Part shown: positions 1-4,792 of the stretch, piece after piece | Position numbering within the stretch: position 1 is the first letter of the stretch | Layout: the number at the start of each line of letters is the position of its first letter | NCBI GenBank assembly: GCA_003170325.1 | Contig: PMZP01000006.1 | Span: forward strand, 1 to 7,775 | Direction: 5' to 3' | DNA from: Candidatus Tayloriibacteriota bacterium | GTDB lineage: Bacteria > Patescibacteriota > Minisyncoccia > Phycocordibacterales > PALSA-1337 | Length of the DNA stretch: 7,775 bases | The notes under the pieces: generated by a model | What the model was told of the DNA's origin: nothing | Databases searched by the model: none | What the model saw: only the letters and a program-made list of their open reading frames with translations | Program-made: the position numbers and the translations under genes

Positions 1-444
1 CGGCTGAACGAGCGCCATTACGGGGCTTTGCAAGGATTGAAGCACGAAGAAATGGCTGCTAAATACGGTGATGAACAAGTACTGCAATGGCGTCGAAGCT
101 ACAAGACCAAGCCGCCGCTATTAACAGCAGATGATCCGCGCTATCCGGGCCTCGATCCTAAGTACAAAGATCTTTCACCTGAAGAATTGCCATTAGGTGA
201 ATCGCTGGAGGATACCGTCAAGCGGGTATTGCCATATTGGAATGACGAAGTTCTGCCTAACATAAAGGACAACCGAAGGGTCATCGTTTCCGCCAGCGGC
301 AATAGTCTGCGGGCTTTGATAAAGCATATAGATGGTATAAGCGATGAAGACATCGTCGGGCTTGAGATTGCCACTGGCGTGCCGCTTGTCTATGAATTGG
401 ATGGGGAGACTTTGGAGCCGATAAAGCATTACTATCTGTCGTAA
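1..444 (+). CDS. gpmA: 2,3-bisphosphoglycerate-dependent phosphoglycerate mutase, C-terminal part
   Basis: This enzyme interconverts 3-phosphoglycerate and 2-phosphoglycerate in cytosolic glycolysis. The gene enters from the left edge in frame 1; 147 residues remain and, against the usual length of about 250, roughly 85 N-terminal residues lie outside, including the RHG motif with the phosphorylated histidine. The visible part opens with RLNERHYGALQGL, the segment carrying the catalytic Glu of this family. It ends with the family-typical GNSLRALIKHIDGISDED and TGVPLVYELD. Oddity: the motif normally written HGNSLRAL reads SGNSLRAL here (codon AGC at 295-297), so the second active-site histidine is a serine. 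No convincing intrinsic terminator follows the TAA stop. The next glycolytic enzyme, enolase, is encoded nearby on the other strand. Family assignment is secure; full activity is not, because of the His-to-Ser change. Confidence 0.93.
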   Translation, partial: RLNERHYGALQGLKHEEMAAKYGDEQVLQWRRSYKTKPPLLTADDPRYPGLDPKYKDLSPEELPLGESLEDTVKRVLPYWNDEVLPNIKDNRRVIVSASGNSLRALIKHIDGISDEDIVGLEIATGVPLVYELDGETLEPIKHYYLS

Positions 445-577
445 TCTTCTCAAGATTGTTAATCGATGTTGTTATTTCTAACAGAATTACAACACGCCAA
501 AAAACCTCGGAATCAAGTCATTATTTCATTGTACCTTTTGACGAATAGTCAACTTGGTGAGCAAAAAGGCTATCCGC
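445..577. other. Intergenic stretch downstream of gpmA
   Basis: No gene is apparent here. An imperfect hairpin (TGTTGT at 468-473 with ACAACA near 490-495) follows the gpmA stop, but it lacks a T-tract, so it is only a weak candidate for 3'-end formation. A short perfect inverted repeat, TTGAC-GAATA-GTCAA at 538-552, lies just upstream of the promoter at 578-605 and could be an operator. Nothing else is supported. Confidence 0.35.
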
Positions 578-605
578 TTGCCGAGCATCGCGCGGGGTAT
601 ATAAT
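578..605 (+). promoter_or_regulatory. Sigma-70-like promoter for the 606-770 transcript
   Basis: A -35 element TTGCCG (578-583), a 16-bp spacer and a perfect TATAAT (600-605) lie in an otherwise gene-free stretch. Transcription would start near 611-613. Unlike the protein-gene promoters in this window, no ATG sits six bases after the -10. The first ATG is at 641, so this transcript has a leader or is a non-coding RNA. Confidence 0.6.
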
Positions 606-640
606 CGTCCCTGCGGGAGCTAACCAACCTGCCAAATAAT

Positions 641-721
641 ATGGCAAAGAAAAAGCCAGGTGCTCCGGTTCCTCCGGCACCGCAAGAACCGGCTACCCCG
701 ACGCCTCCTATGGCGGCTTAG
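641..721 (+). CDS. Possible 26-aa Pro/Ala-rich small protein
   Basis: An ATG-to-TAG ORF lies wholly inside the promoter-terminator unit. The product starts MAKKKPGAPVPP and ends TPTPPMAA: a basic start followed by a proline- and alanine-rich tail with no predicted fold, signal peptide or membrane segment. About 29 nt of leader precede the ATG. A GGGAG is present at 615-619 but lies 21 nt upstream of the ATG, too far for a normal ribosome binding site, and other genes here look leaderless. Alternatives: the ORF is a by-product of a structured RNA, or the unit is a dual-function small mRNA. I do not recognise a family. Conserved codon periodicity across relatives would be needed to call it a gene. 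Confidence 0.3.
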   Translation: MAKKKPGAPVPPAPQEPATPTPPMAA

Positions 722-734
722 GTAGCAAAGAACA

Positions 735-770
735 GCTCCGCTCTGCAACGCAGTCTGGGGCTTTTCTTTT
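735..770 (+). terminator. Intrinsic terminator of the small + transcript
   Basis: GCTCC (735-739) pairs with GGGGC (757-761) and CTGC (743-746) with GCAG (750-753) around an AAC loop. TTTTCTTTT (762-770) follows at once. The outer stem uses a G-U wobble on the + strand that would be an A-C mismatch on the other strand, so the terminator works rightward. It ends the small transcript before the convergent Bro-N gene. Confidence 0.65.
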
Positions 771-793
771 AGGGTTCTAAAGAAGCAAGGGGC

Positions 794-1618
794 TTACTTC
801 AGCATCTTCTTATTGCTTGGCAAAAAATTATCTTTGCTCACGACATTTTTGCCAAGATGTTTTTCGATATCCGATCTCGCGCGTCCTGCCACTCCGCCAC
901 CTTCCTTGGCATCGCCTTGCAATTTCGGGAATCCTTCAGAATTCCTTTCTGTGGTCAGTTTGGTCGTGGTGGCTTCACCTAGCATGGTTAGGATCAGTTC
1001 CAGATCCTCCATGTGGTCGCGTAGATTGTCGTCATGATCCAATGATTTGTGTTCCTTGTACTCCTTGGCCGTCAGGTCAAATGTTCCTTTATAAATTTCA
1101 TCGGTCAGAATTGCAAATTCTATAGGTTCTTTCACTCCTCGGTTCTTCCATTCATCGGTCAAAGTATTGCGTACGCCAATACCGCGCATACGCTTGTCGA
1201 TCCAATTCTTGGGATAGCCTTTTTTCTCAAATATCGCTTTGGCACGTTTCATGGCCAGTTCCGGGTCTTTGATTTCTTCAATACGCTCTTTGCCGACTTT
1301 AGCCAACCAAAGCTTGAATGGCTCGGCTTTGGGAGAGGGGATAGACTGAATGATGCGGAAAATACCGGCTAAATCGGCACAGTTCATCTTTTGGGGACCG
1401 CCGCTAGTAGTTATCGTAAGGGTATGGACAATTTGTCCATACCCTTTACCGAGTTCGAGATCACGTTGTCTCATCTTGTTTATGTAATCTTTGATATTTG
1501 TTGTTTCAACAAGCGCCTGCACAACATCCTCCACGACAAAATACCACCGTTCATGGTTCCAGGTTCTTCTGACTTGGTATGATTCGAATATGACTAGCTG
1601 TTTATCTTTTTCATTCAT
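794..1618 (-). CDS. Bro-N domain protein, DinD-like
   Basis: The product has 274 residues. The N-terminal part (about 8-110: IFESYQVRRTW, WYFVVEDVVQAL, then the stretch ending FRIIQSIPSPKAEPFKLWLAKVG) matches the Bro-N domain of BRO/phage-antirepressor proteins, a presumed DNA-binding module. The C-terminal part (about 185-266: HKSLDHDDNLRDHMEDLELI, then EGGGVAGRARSDIEKHLG and VVSKDNFL) matches the conserved tail of proteins annotated as DNA-damage-inducible protein D. E. coli DinD modulates RecA filaments; whether this homologue does so is unknown. The ATG at 1618 is six bases after a TACAAT -10, so it is probably translated from a leaderless mRNA. It is monocistronic, and I see no phage genes beside it. 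Such proteins occur both in prophages and as ordinary chromosomal genes. Domain call firm, cellular role uncertain. Confidence 0.85.
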   Translation of the reverse strand: MNEKDKQLVIFESYQVRRTWNHERWYFVVEDVVQALVETTNIKDYINKMRQRDLELGKGYGQIVHTLTITTSGGPQKMNCADLAGIFRIIQSIPSPKAEPFKLWLAKVGKERIEEIKDPELAMKRAKAIFEKKGYPKNWIDKRMRGIGVRNTLTDEWKNRGVKEPIEFAILTDEIYKGTFDLTAKEYKEHKSLDHDDNLRDHMEDLELILTMLGEATTTKLTTERNSEGFPKLQGDAKEGGGVAGRARSDIEKHLGKNVVSKDNFLPSNKKMLK

Positions 1619-1624
1619 GCGTCA

Positions 1625-1652
1625 ATTGTATTCTTCGTATATGAAAGCGCAA
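1625..1652 (-). promoter_or_regulatory. Promoter of the Bro-N gene, leaderless type
   Basis: On the - strand, TTGCGC (1652-1647), a 16-bp spacer and TACAAT (1630-1625) precede the ATG at 1618 by exactly six bases (TGACGC). The expected start of transcription coincides with the start codon, and there is no room for a Shine-Dalgarno site. No LexA-type palindrome was recognised, so SOS control is not evident despite the DinD similarity. Confidence 0.6.
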
Positions 1653-1749
1653 CTTCCAGCAGATGCAAAAAAGTGTTGAAGTGACTGTCATTTAAACATT
1701 TTGTAAGTAATAAGTCACACAAAACAGAAGTCATGAATATTGTCCAGAC

Positions 1750-1781
1750 GCAAAACATCCCGCCGAAGCGGGATGTTTTGC
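1750..1781 (-). terminator. Strong terminator hairpin with UUCG loop
   Basis: This is a perfect 14-bp inverted repeat: the arm GCAAAACATCCCGC at 1750-1763, a 4-base loop, and its complement at 1768-1781. On the - strand the loop reads TTCG closed by C-G, the extra-stable C(UUCG)G tetraloop; on the + strand it is CGAA. A-tract and T-tract lie in the arms, so it could stop transcription both ways. It lies downstream of eno and of the candidate - strand RNA, and upstream of the Bro-N promoter, which it would insulate. Confidence 0.75.
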
Positions 1782-1908
1782 CATAATGGTCACTCGTATG
1801 GGAGAGGTATCGCGAAAATTAAGGTGGTGTCCTGAAGCGGCACGAAGGCCGTTATAGTTATGGACGCCTAATTGATGTTTTTAAGGATACTCCCCGATAG
1901 GTGAACCT
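1782..1908 (-). ncRNA. Candidate rod-like small RNA between eno and the Bro-N gene
   Basis: A promoter (TTGACT-16-TAAAAT, 1942-1915) points leftward into this stretch, and the UUCG hairpin at 1750-1781 ends it, giving a transcript of about 125-160 nt. Its body is an imperfect palindrome from 1800 to 1894. GGGAG+TATC (1800-1811) pairs with GATACTCCC (1886-1894), AATTA (1817-1821) with TAATT (1869-1873), GGTGTCC (1826-1832) with GGACGCC (1862-1868), and GCGGC (1837-1841) with GCCGT (1848-1852) around a 6-base loop. The rod shape recalls regulatory RNAs such as 6S, but I recognise no conserved motif. Against the - strand: the two imperfect pairs are G-U wobbles on + but A-C mismatches on -. It may instead be a palindromic repeat. 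Confidence 0.4.
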
Positions 1909-1914
1909 GGTACA

Positions 1915-1942
1915 ATTTTATCTGATTGGTTGAAAAAGTCAA
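1915..1942 (-). promoter_or_regulatory. Promoter-like element pointing at the 1782-1908 RNA
   Basis: On the - strand, TTGACT (1942-1937), a 16-bp spacer and TAAAAT (1920-1915) form a good sigma-70-like match. No ATG follows at the six-base spacing seen for the protein genes, which fits a non-coding transcript starting near 1908. Confidence 0.5.
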
Positions 1943-1973
1943 CGGCCAGTGGGGCGATTTTTAGTGGAAAAGC

Positions 1974-2003
1974 TGTGAATAACGCGTAGCTTTTTGTGGA
2001 CAA
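1974..2003 (-). promoter_or_regulatory. Two DnaA-box-like 9-mers
   Basis: Read on the - strand, TTATTCACA (1982-1974) matches the DnaA-box consensus TTATNCACA. TTGTCCACA (2003-1995) differs at one position. Both have the same orientation and are 21 bp apart, about two helical turns. No dnaA or dnaN gene or AT-rich unwinding region is visible, so this is not called an origin. DnaA titration or regulation, or chance, are all possible. Confidence 0.3.
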
Positions 2004-2033
2004 TGAATTACATCACAGATTTTTTTGTAGAGG

Positions 2034-3326
2034 CTAAACCTCTACAGTAAACGCGCTCCTGCCAGGATAAATAGCCTTCGCTCCCAGCTCTTCCTCTATT
2101 CGTAGCAATTGATTGTATTTAGCCACGCGCTCCGTGCGCGATAAGGACCCGGTCTTTATCTGCCCGACGCCGGTGCCGACGGCGAAGTCGGCGATGGTCG
2201 TATCCTCGGTCTCGCCTGAACGATGCGAAATGATGGAAGTGTATCCGGACTTCTTGGCTAGAACGATAGCATCGACGGTCTCCGAGACGGTGCCGATCTG
2301 ATTCAATTTGATGAGGATGGAATTGGCCGCGTGCTTTTCGATGCCTTGTGAAAGCCGTCCGATATTGGTTACGAACAGGTCGTCGCCGACCAATTGGATC
2401 TTATTCCCGAGCTTTTCCGTGAGCAGGGTGAAGCCATCCCAATCATCCTCCGCCAGGCCGTCTTCGATGGAAATGATGGGATACTTATTGACCAAGCCCT
2501 CATACCAGCCGATCATCTCTTGCGAGGTCCTAGTCTTGTTGTCGCGAGCCAAAGTATAGATCCCGTCCTTGTACAATTCATTGGCCGCTACATCGAGCGC
2601 TATCATCACGTCTTTGCCGGCTGAATAACCGGTTGATTTTATGGCCTGCATGATGAGGTTGAGAGCCGCTTCATTCGAAGGCAGGGAAGGGGCGAAACCT
2701 CCTTCGTCTCCAACAGTTGTGGCCATTTTCTGGTCATGAAGGATCTTTTTCAAGACGTGGAATATCTCATCGCCGGCGCGCAGAGCTTCTGTGAAGCTCT
2801 CAAATCCAACTGGAACGACCATCATTTCTTGTATATCGGCCGAGTTCTCCGCGTGCTTGCCGCCGTTTATGATGTTCATCATCGGTACGGGCAATTGGAT
2901 AGGATTTCCAGTCTCGGCGATCTCATGGAAATATTCGTAGAGCGGCTTCTTCAGACTGACTGCCTCTGCTTTGGCGAAGGCTAGGGAAACGCCGAGAATG
3001 GCATTGGCACCGAGGTTGTTCTTATTGGACGTGCCATCGAGCTCGATGAGCTTTTGGTCGAGTTTCCGCTGGTCGAATTCTTTGCCTTTGATGGCTTTGG
3101 AAATGGTCGTATTGACGTTGGAAACTGCCTTCAAAACACCCTGGCCGCCGTATCTTTTCATATTGCCGTCGCGCAATTCCACGGCTTCGTGGCTGCCTGT
3201 CGAGGCACCGGATGGCACTGCCGCCCGTCCGGATGAACCGTCCCCTAGGACGAGATCGACTTCAATGGTCGGATTTCCGCGCGAATCCAGTATCTCTCTG
3301 GCAAAAACTGATTTTATTTTGGGCAT
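2034..3326 (-). CDS. eno: Enolase (phosphopyruvate hydratase)
   Basis: Enolase converts 2-phosphoglycerate to phosphoenolpyruvate in glycolysis and needs Mg2+. From the ATG at 3326 the product has 430 residues, normal for bacterial enolases. The landmarks are all present: DSRGNPTIEVD (14-24), the mobile loop GASTGSHEA (40-48), GGKHAENSADIQE (155-167, His158), TVGDEGGFAP (Glu208), metal ligands Asp245, Glu288 (SIEDGLAEDDW) and Asp315 (GDDLFVTN), Lys340, SHRSGETEDT (from Ser367) and Lys391. A GTG at 3329 would add one residue, but the ATG is chosen because it sits exactly six bases after a TATAAT. The TAG stop lies in a perfect 8-bp hairpin (2026-2046). The gene stands alone on its strand. Product certain; nothing suggests loss of function. 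Confidence 0.98.
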   Translation of the reverse strand: MPKIKSVFAREILDSRGNPTIEVDLVLGDGSSGRAAVPSGASTGSHEAVELRDGNMKRYGGQGVLKAVSNVNTTISKAIKGKEFDQRKLDQKLIELDGTSNKNNLGANAILGVSLAFAKAEAVSLKKPLYEYFHEIAETGNPIQLPVPMMNIINGGKHAENSADIQEMMVVPVGFESFTEALRAGDEIFHVLKKILHDQKMATTVGDEGGFAPSLPSNEAALNLIMQAIKSTGYSAGKDVMIALDVAANELYKDGIYTLARDNKTRTSQEMIGWYEGLVNKYPIISIEDGLAEDDWDGFTLLTEKLGNKIQLVGDDLFVTNIGRLSQGIEKHAANSILIKLNQIGTVSETVDAIVLAKKSGYTSIISHRSGETEDTTIADFAVGTGVGQIKTGSLSRTERVAKYNQLLRIEEELGAKAIYPGRSAFTVEV

Positions 3327-3332
3327 CACTCT

Positions 3333-3360
3333 ATTATAGCGACAAGCGAGGAATTATGAA
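3333..3360 (-). promoter_or_regulatory. eno promoter, leaderless type
   Basis: On the - strand a perfect TATAAT (3338-3333) is followed by six bases (AGAGTG) and the eno ATG. The -35 is weak (TTCATA, 3360-3355, with a 16-bp spacer) and falls in the left arm of the inverted repeat at 3350-3381. The 20 bp ending in this TATAAT are identical at 19 positions to the 20 bp ending in the TATAAT of the VWA gene. Confidence 0.6.
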
Positions 3361-3381
3361 AGCGAAGCTTTCATAAGTTCC
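3350..3381. repeat. Inverted repeat with GAA triloop (eno side)
   Basis: A perfect 10-bp stem, TTATGAAAGC (3354-3363) with GCTTTCATAA (3367-3376), encloses the triloop GAA. A further GGAA/TTCC extends it after a one-base bulge at 3377. The apex reads GCGAAGC, a heptamer known to form an unusually stable DNA mini-hairpin. It overlaps the eno -35 region and lies outside both predicted leaderless transcripts, so it may act as a DNA operator or cruciform. Confidence 0.6.
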
Positions 3382-3386
3382 GAGCG

Positions 3387-3422
3387 CCGTCGATATATGA
3401 GCGAAGCGAATATATACGACGG
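3387..3422. repeat. Inverted repeat (methyltransferase side)
   Basis: CCGTCG+ATATAT (3387-3398) pairs with ATATAT (3410-3415) and CGACGG (3417-3422), with one bulged A at 3416. The 11-base loop again contains GCGAAGC (3401-3407). Its right arm falls where the -35 of the methyltransferase promoter should lie. It forms a pair with the repeat at 3350-3381. Confidence 0.55.
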
Positions 3423-3432
3423 GGAATTTATG

Positions 3433-3441
3433 TGCTACTTT
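3433..3441 (+). promoter_or_regulatory. Methyltransferase promoter, extended -10, leaderless type
   Basis: TGC directly before TACTTT (3436-3441) gives a TGN-extended -10, which can replace a -35; none is recognisable. Exactly six bases (GAGTAT) separate TACTTT from the ATG at 3448, the same spacing as at the other starts. Confidence 0.45.
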
Positions 3442-3447
3442 GAGTAT

Positions 3448-4308
3448 ATGGCAGAGAAAAACACATCCTGGGGAGCCGTTGCCGACTGGTATGATGAGCT
3501 TTTGGAAGATTCGGCGGATTCGTTCCAAAAGAACGTGATCATGCCGAATCTGATTCGTTTGGTCGGACCGAAGAAAGGTATGACTATTCTTGACGTGGCC
3601 TGCGGACAGGGATATTTCTCGCGGGCTTTCGCCGAGAATGGCGCCTCGGTCATCGGTTGTGATATTTCCTCCGAATTGATCGATAAGGCGAAGGAGAAAT
3701 CATCAACGATTAAAGTTCGAGCAGCAACGATTGGAATTCCTGCCCAAGGCAAGTCGGTAATTAAGATGGCTGAAAAGAAAACAGCAATAATTCCATTTGG
3801 GTCGCCTCAATTTCATGTTGCTCCTTCCGACAAGCTTTCATTCATATCCGATTCCAGTGCTGATGTGTCGGTAATCGTTTTGGCTTTGCAGAATATCGAA
3901 AATCTTTCCGGCACTCTATCCGAATGCTCGCGCGTTTTGAAATCCGACGGGCGATTATTCATTGTCCTGAATCATCCGGCATTCAGGATCCCACAGAGCT
4001 CTAGCTGGCAGTGGGATGAAAAGACCGCCAAACAATTCCGGCGCGTCGATTCATATATGTCCGACAAGACGCTCGAGATCGACATGACGCCCGGCGAGAA
4101 AGATCCGTCCAAGAAGAAATCCACCATCAGCTTTCACAGACCCTTGCAATCGTATTTCAAGGCCTTGAATAAGTCGGGATTCGCCATCACTCGCTTCGAG
4201 GAATGGATCTCCCATAAGAAGAGCCAAAAAGGACCGCGAGCCACCGAAGAGGATCGGATGAGAAAGGAGATACCTATGTTCGTCTGCTTGGAGGCATTAA
4301 AACGCTAG
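3448..4308 (+). CDS. Class I SAM-dependent methyltransferase
   Basis: This 286-residue protein should transfer a methyl group from S-adenosylmethionine in the cytosol; the substrate is unknown. The Rossmann motif I is LDVACGQGYF (48-57), motif II is GCDIS (70-74, Asp72), and the later strand is DVSVIVLALQNIEN (139-152) followed by LKSDGRLFIVLNHPAF (165-179). It resembles the Methyltransf_11/UbiE-like group. The start at 3448 gives MAEKNTSWGAVADWYDELLE, the expected N-terminus. ATGs at 3397 and 3430 are less likely: the first lies in an inverted-repeat arm and the second overlaps the promoter. A basic stretch at about 85-122 between motif II and HVAPSDKL looks longer than in relatives I remember and may be a lineage-specific insertion. 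The stop TAG interlocks with that of the convergent receiver gene. Fold certain, role open. Confidence 0.9.
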   Translation: MAEKNTSWGAVADWYDELLEDSADSFQKNVIMPNLIRLVGPKKGMTILDVACGQGYFSRAFAENGASVIGCDISSELIDKAKEKSSTIKVRAATIGIPAQGKSVIKMAEKKTAIIPFGSPQFHVAPSDKLSFISDSSADVSVIVLALQNIENLSGTLSECSRVLKSDGRLFIVLNHPAFRIPQSSSWQWDEKTAKQFRRVDSYMSDKTLEIDMTPGEKDPSKKKSTISFHRPLQSYFKALNKSGFAITRFEEWISHKKSQKGPRATEEDRMRKEIPMFVCLEALKR

Positions 4309-4718
4309 TTCGAATCCGGCGAAATGATGGATAGGAAACCGGCAATGTCATGTTTATCCATGTGGCTTATGCCGAGCCTTTCATATTCCGCGCTGACATC
4401 GGAGTTGGTTGTGGTCGAGTAAATCTTGGTAGCAGGGTATTTTGATCTTACTTCCTTTGCTATTTCCAATCCCTCCCCGCCATTCTCGCCGAAATTGTGA
4501 TCGAGAAAAATGATTTCAGGTCTTGCAGATTCTATAGCCTCCCGTGCATCTTTCAATGAATGGCATTCCGTGGTGCCGACATCATTATTTCCATCAAAAA
4601 GCGCACTAATTCCCGATAGCACATCTGTAGAATCATCGATGAACAGGAACTTCTTCGGTTTCTCCTGCGATTCATTCCCGGCCTCTTGAGGGTTGATTTG
4701 CGATGATTCTCTGGTCAT
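4305..4718 (-). CDS. Stand-alone response-regulator receiver (REC) protein
   Basis: The 137-residue product has a polar N-terminal tail of about 22 residues, then one receiver domain. KKFLFIDDS carries the acidic pair (Asp28, Asp29). EIIFLDHNFGENGGEGLEIA carries the phospho-acceptor Asp73. IYSTTT supplies the conserved Thr/Ser (about 102), and HMDKHD the conserved Lys122. No output domain follows, so it should signal by protein-protein contact, like CheY or Spo0F. No histidine kinase is in view. The start MTRESS at 4718 is preferred to a TTG at 4790, which lies in the -35 region of the predicted promoter. No Shine-Dalgarno site precedes 4718; instead a 13-codon ORF ends in ATGA across the start, suggesting coupled translation. 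It is divergent from the HExxH/VWA gene and may act with it. Confidence 0.88.
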   Translation of the reverse strand: MTRESSQINPQEAGNESQEKPKKFLFIDDSTDVLSGISALFDGNNDVGTTECHSLKDAREAIESARPEIIFLDHNFGENGGEGLEIAKEVRSKYPATKIYSTTTNSDVSAEYERLGISHMDKHDIAGFLSIISPDSN

Positions 4719-4756
4719 AAAATGGCTAGCGCGCCTAGTATATAAAATATTGTCAT
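4715..4756 (-). CDS. Possible 13-aa leader peptide of the receiver gene
   Basis: ATG at 4756, exactly six bases after TACAAT (4768-4763), opens a 13-codon ORF encoding MTIFYILGALAIL. Its TGA stop (4717-4715) overlaps the ATG of the receiver gene (4718-4716) as ATGA. The product is very hydrophobic. The arrangement suggests that ribosomes load on the leaderless 5' end, translate the short ORF and re-initiate on the receiver. An alternative is a promoter at TATACT (4742-4737) giving a short leader of about 12 nt. Only the position relative to the promoter and the overlap support it. Confidence 0.4.
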   Translation of the reverse strand: MTIFYILGALAIL

Positions 4757-4762
4757 AGTTAC

Positions 4763-4790
4763 ATTGTACTCCACTAGAGTAAGAATTCAA
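4763..4790 (-). promoter_or_regulatory. Promoter of the leader/receiver transcript
   Basis: On the - strand TTGAAT (4790-4785), a 16-bp spacer and TACAAT (4768-4763) are followed by six bases (GTAACT) and the ATG of the 13-codon ORF. It is back to back with the VWA promoter: the two predicted -35 regions are separated by only a few base pairs, so one regulator could control both. Confidence 0.5.
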
Positions 4791-4792
4791 GC

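Larger units (their letters stand above)
606..770 (+). ncRNA. Candidate small structured RNA
   Basis: A stretch of about 160 nt is bracketed by a good promoter and an intrinsic terminator. Helices seen by eye, in order: TCCC-TGC-GGGA at about 608-618; TGCCA/TGGCA around the ATG at 641; GGTGC (659-663) with GCACC (677-681) interleaved with CCGGTTC (665-671) and GAACCGG (686-692), an H-type pseudoknot topology; GCTACC (692-697) with GGTAGC (721-726), enclosing CGCC/GGCG; then the terminator stem. The density of pairing suggests an RNA with its own function. Caution: the same stretch carries a Pro/Ala-rich ORF, and CCN/GCN codons raise chance complementarity. I do not recognise it as a known RNA class, and no folding energy was computed. 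Confidence 0.45.

Noticed and set aside
606..770. tmRNA, suggested by a short ORF ending in -AA within a structured RNA with a pseudoknot
   Set aside because: No tRNA-like acceptor domain, T-arm or CCA-compatible 3' end is visible, the length is far too short, and the ORF itself is structured, unlike tmRNA tag regions.
1786..1857. 23-codon + strand ORF beginning MVTRMGEVSRK
   Set aside because: It lies in the palindromic stretch, has no promoter at the local spacing, and Arg/Trp-rich composition without a recognised family suggests chance.
1974..2003. Chromosomal origin of replication
   Set aside because: Only two DnaA-like boxes, no AT-rich unwinding element and no dnaA/dnaN nearby.
3397..3447. 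Longer methyltransferase starting at ATG 3397 or 3430
   Set aside because: The first ATG lies in an inverted-repeat arm, the extra residues do not resemble the family N-terminus, and 3448 has the six-base spacing after TACTTT.
4719..4790. Receiver protein starting at TTG 4790
   Set aside because: The TTG lies within the predicted -35 region and the added residues show no receiver homology; ATG 4718 fits better.
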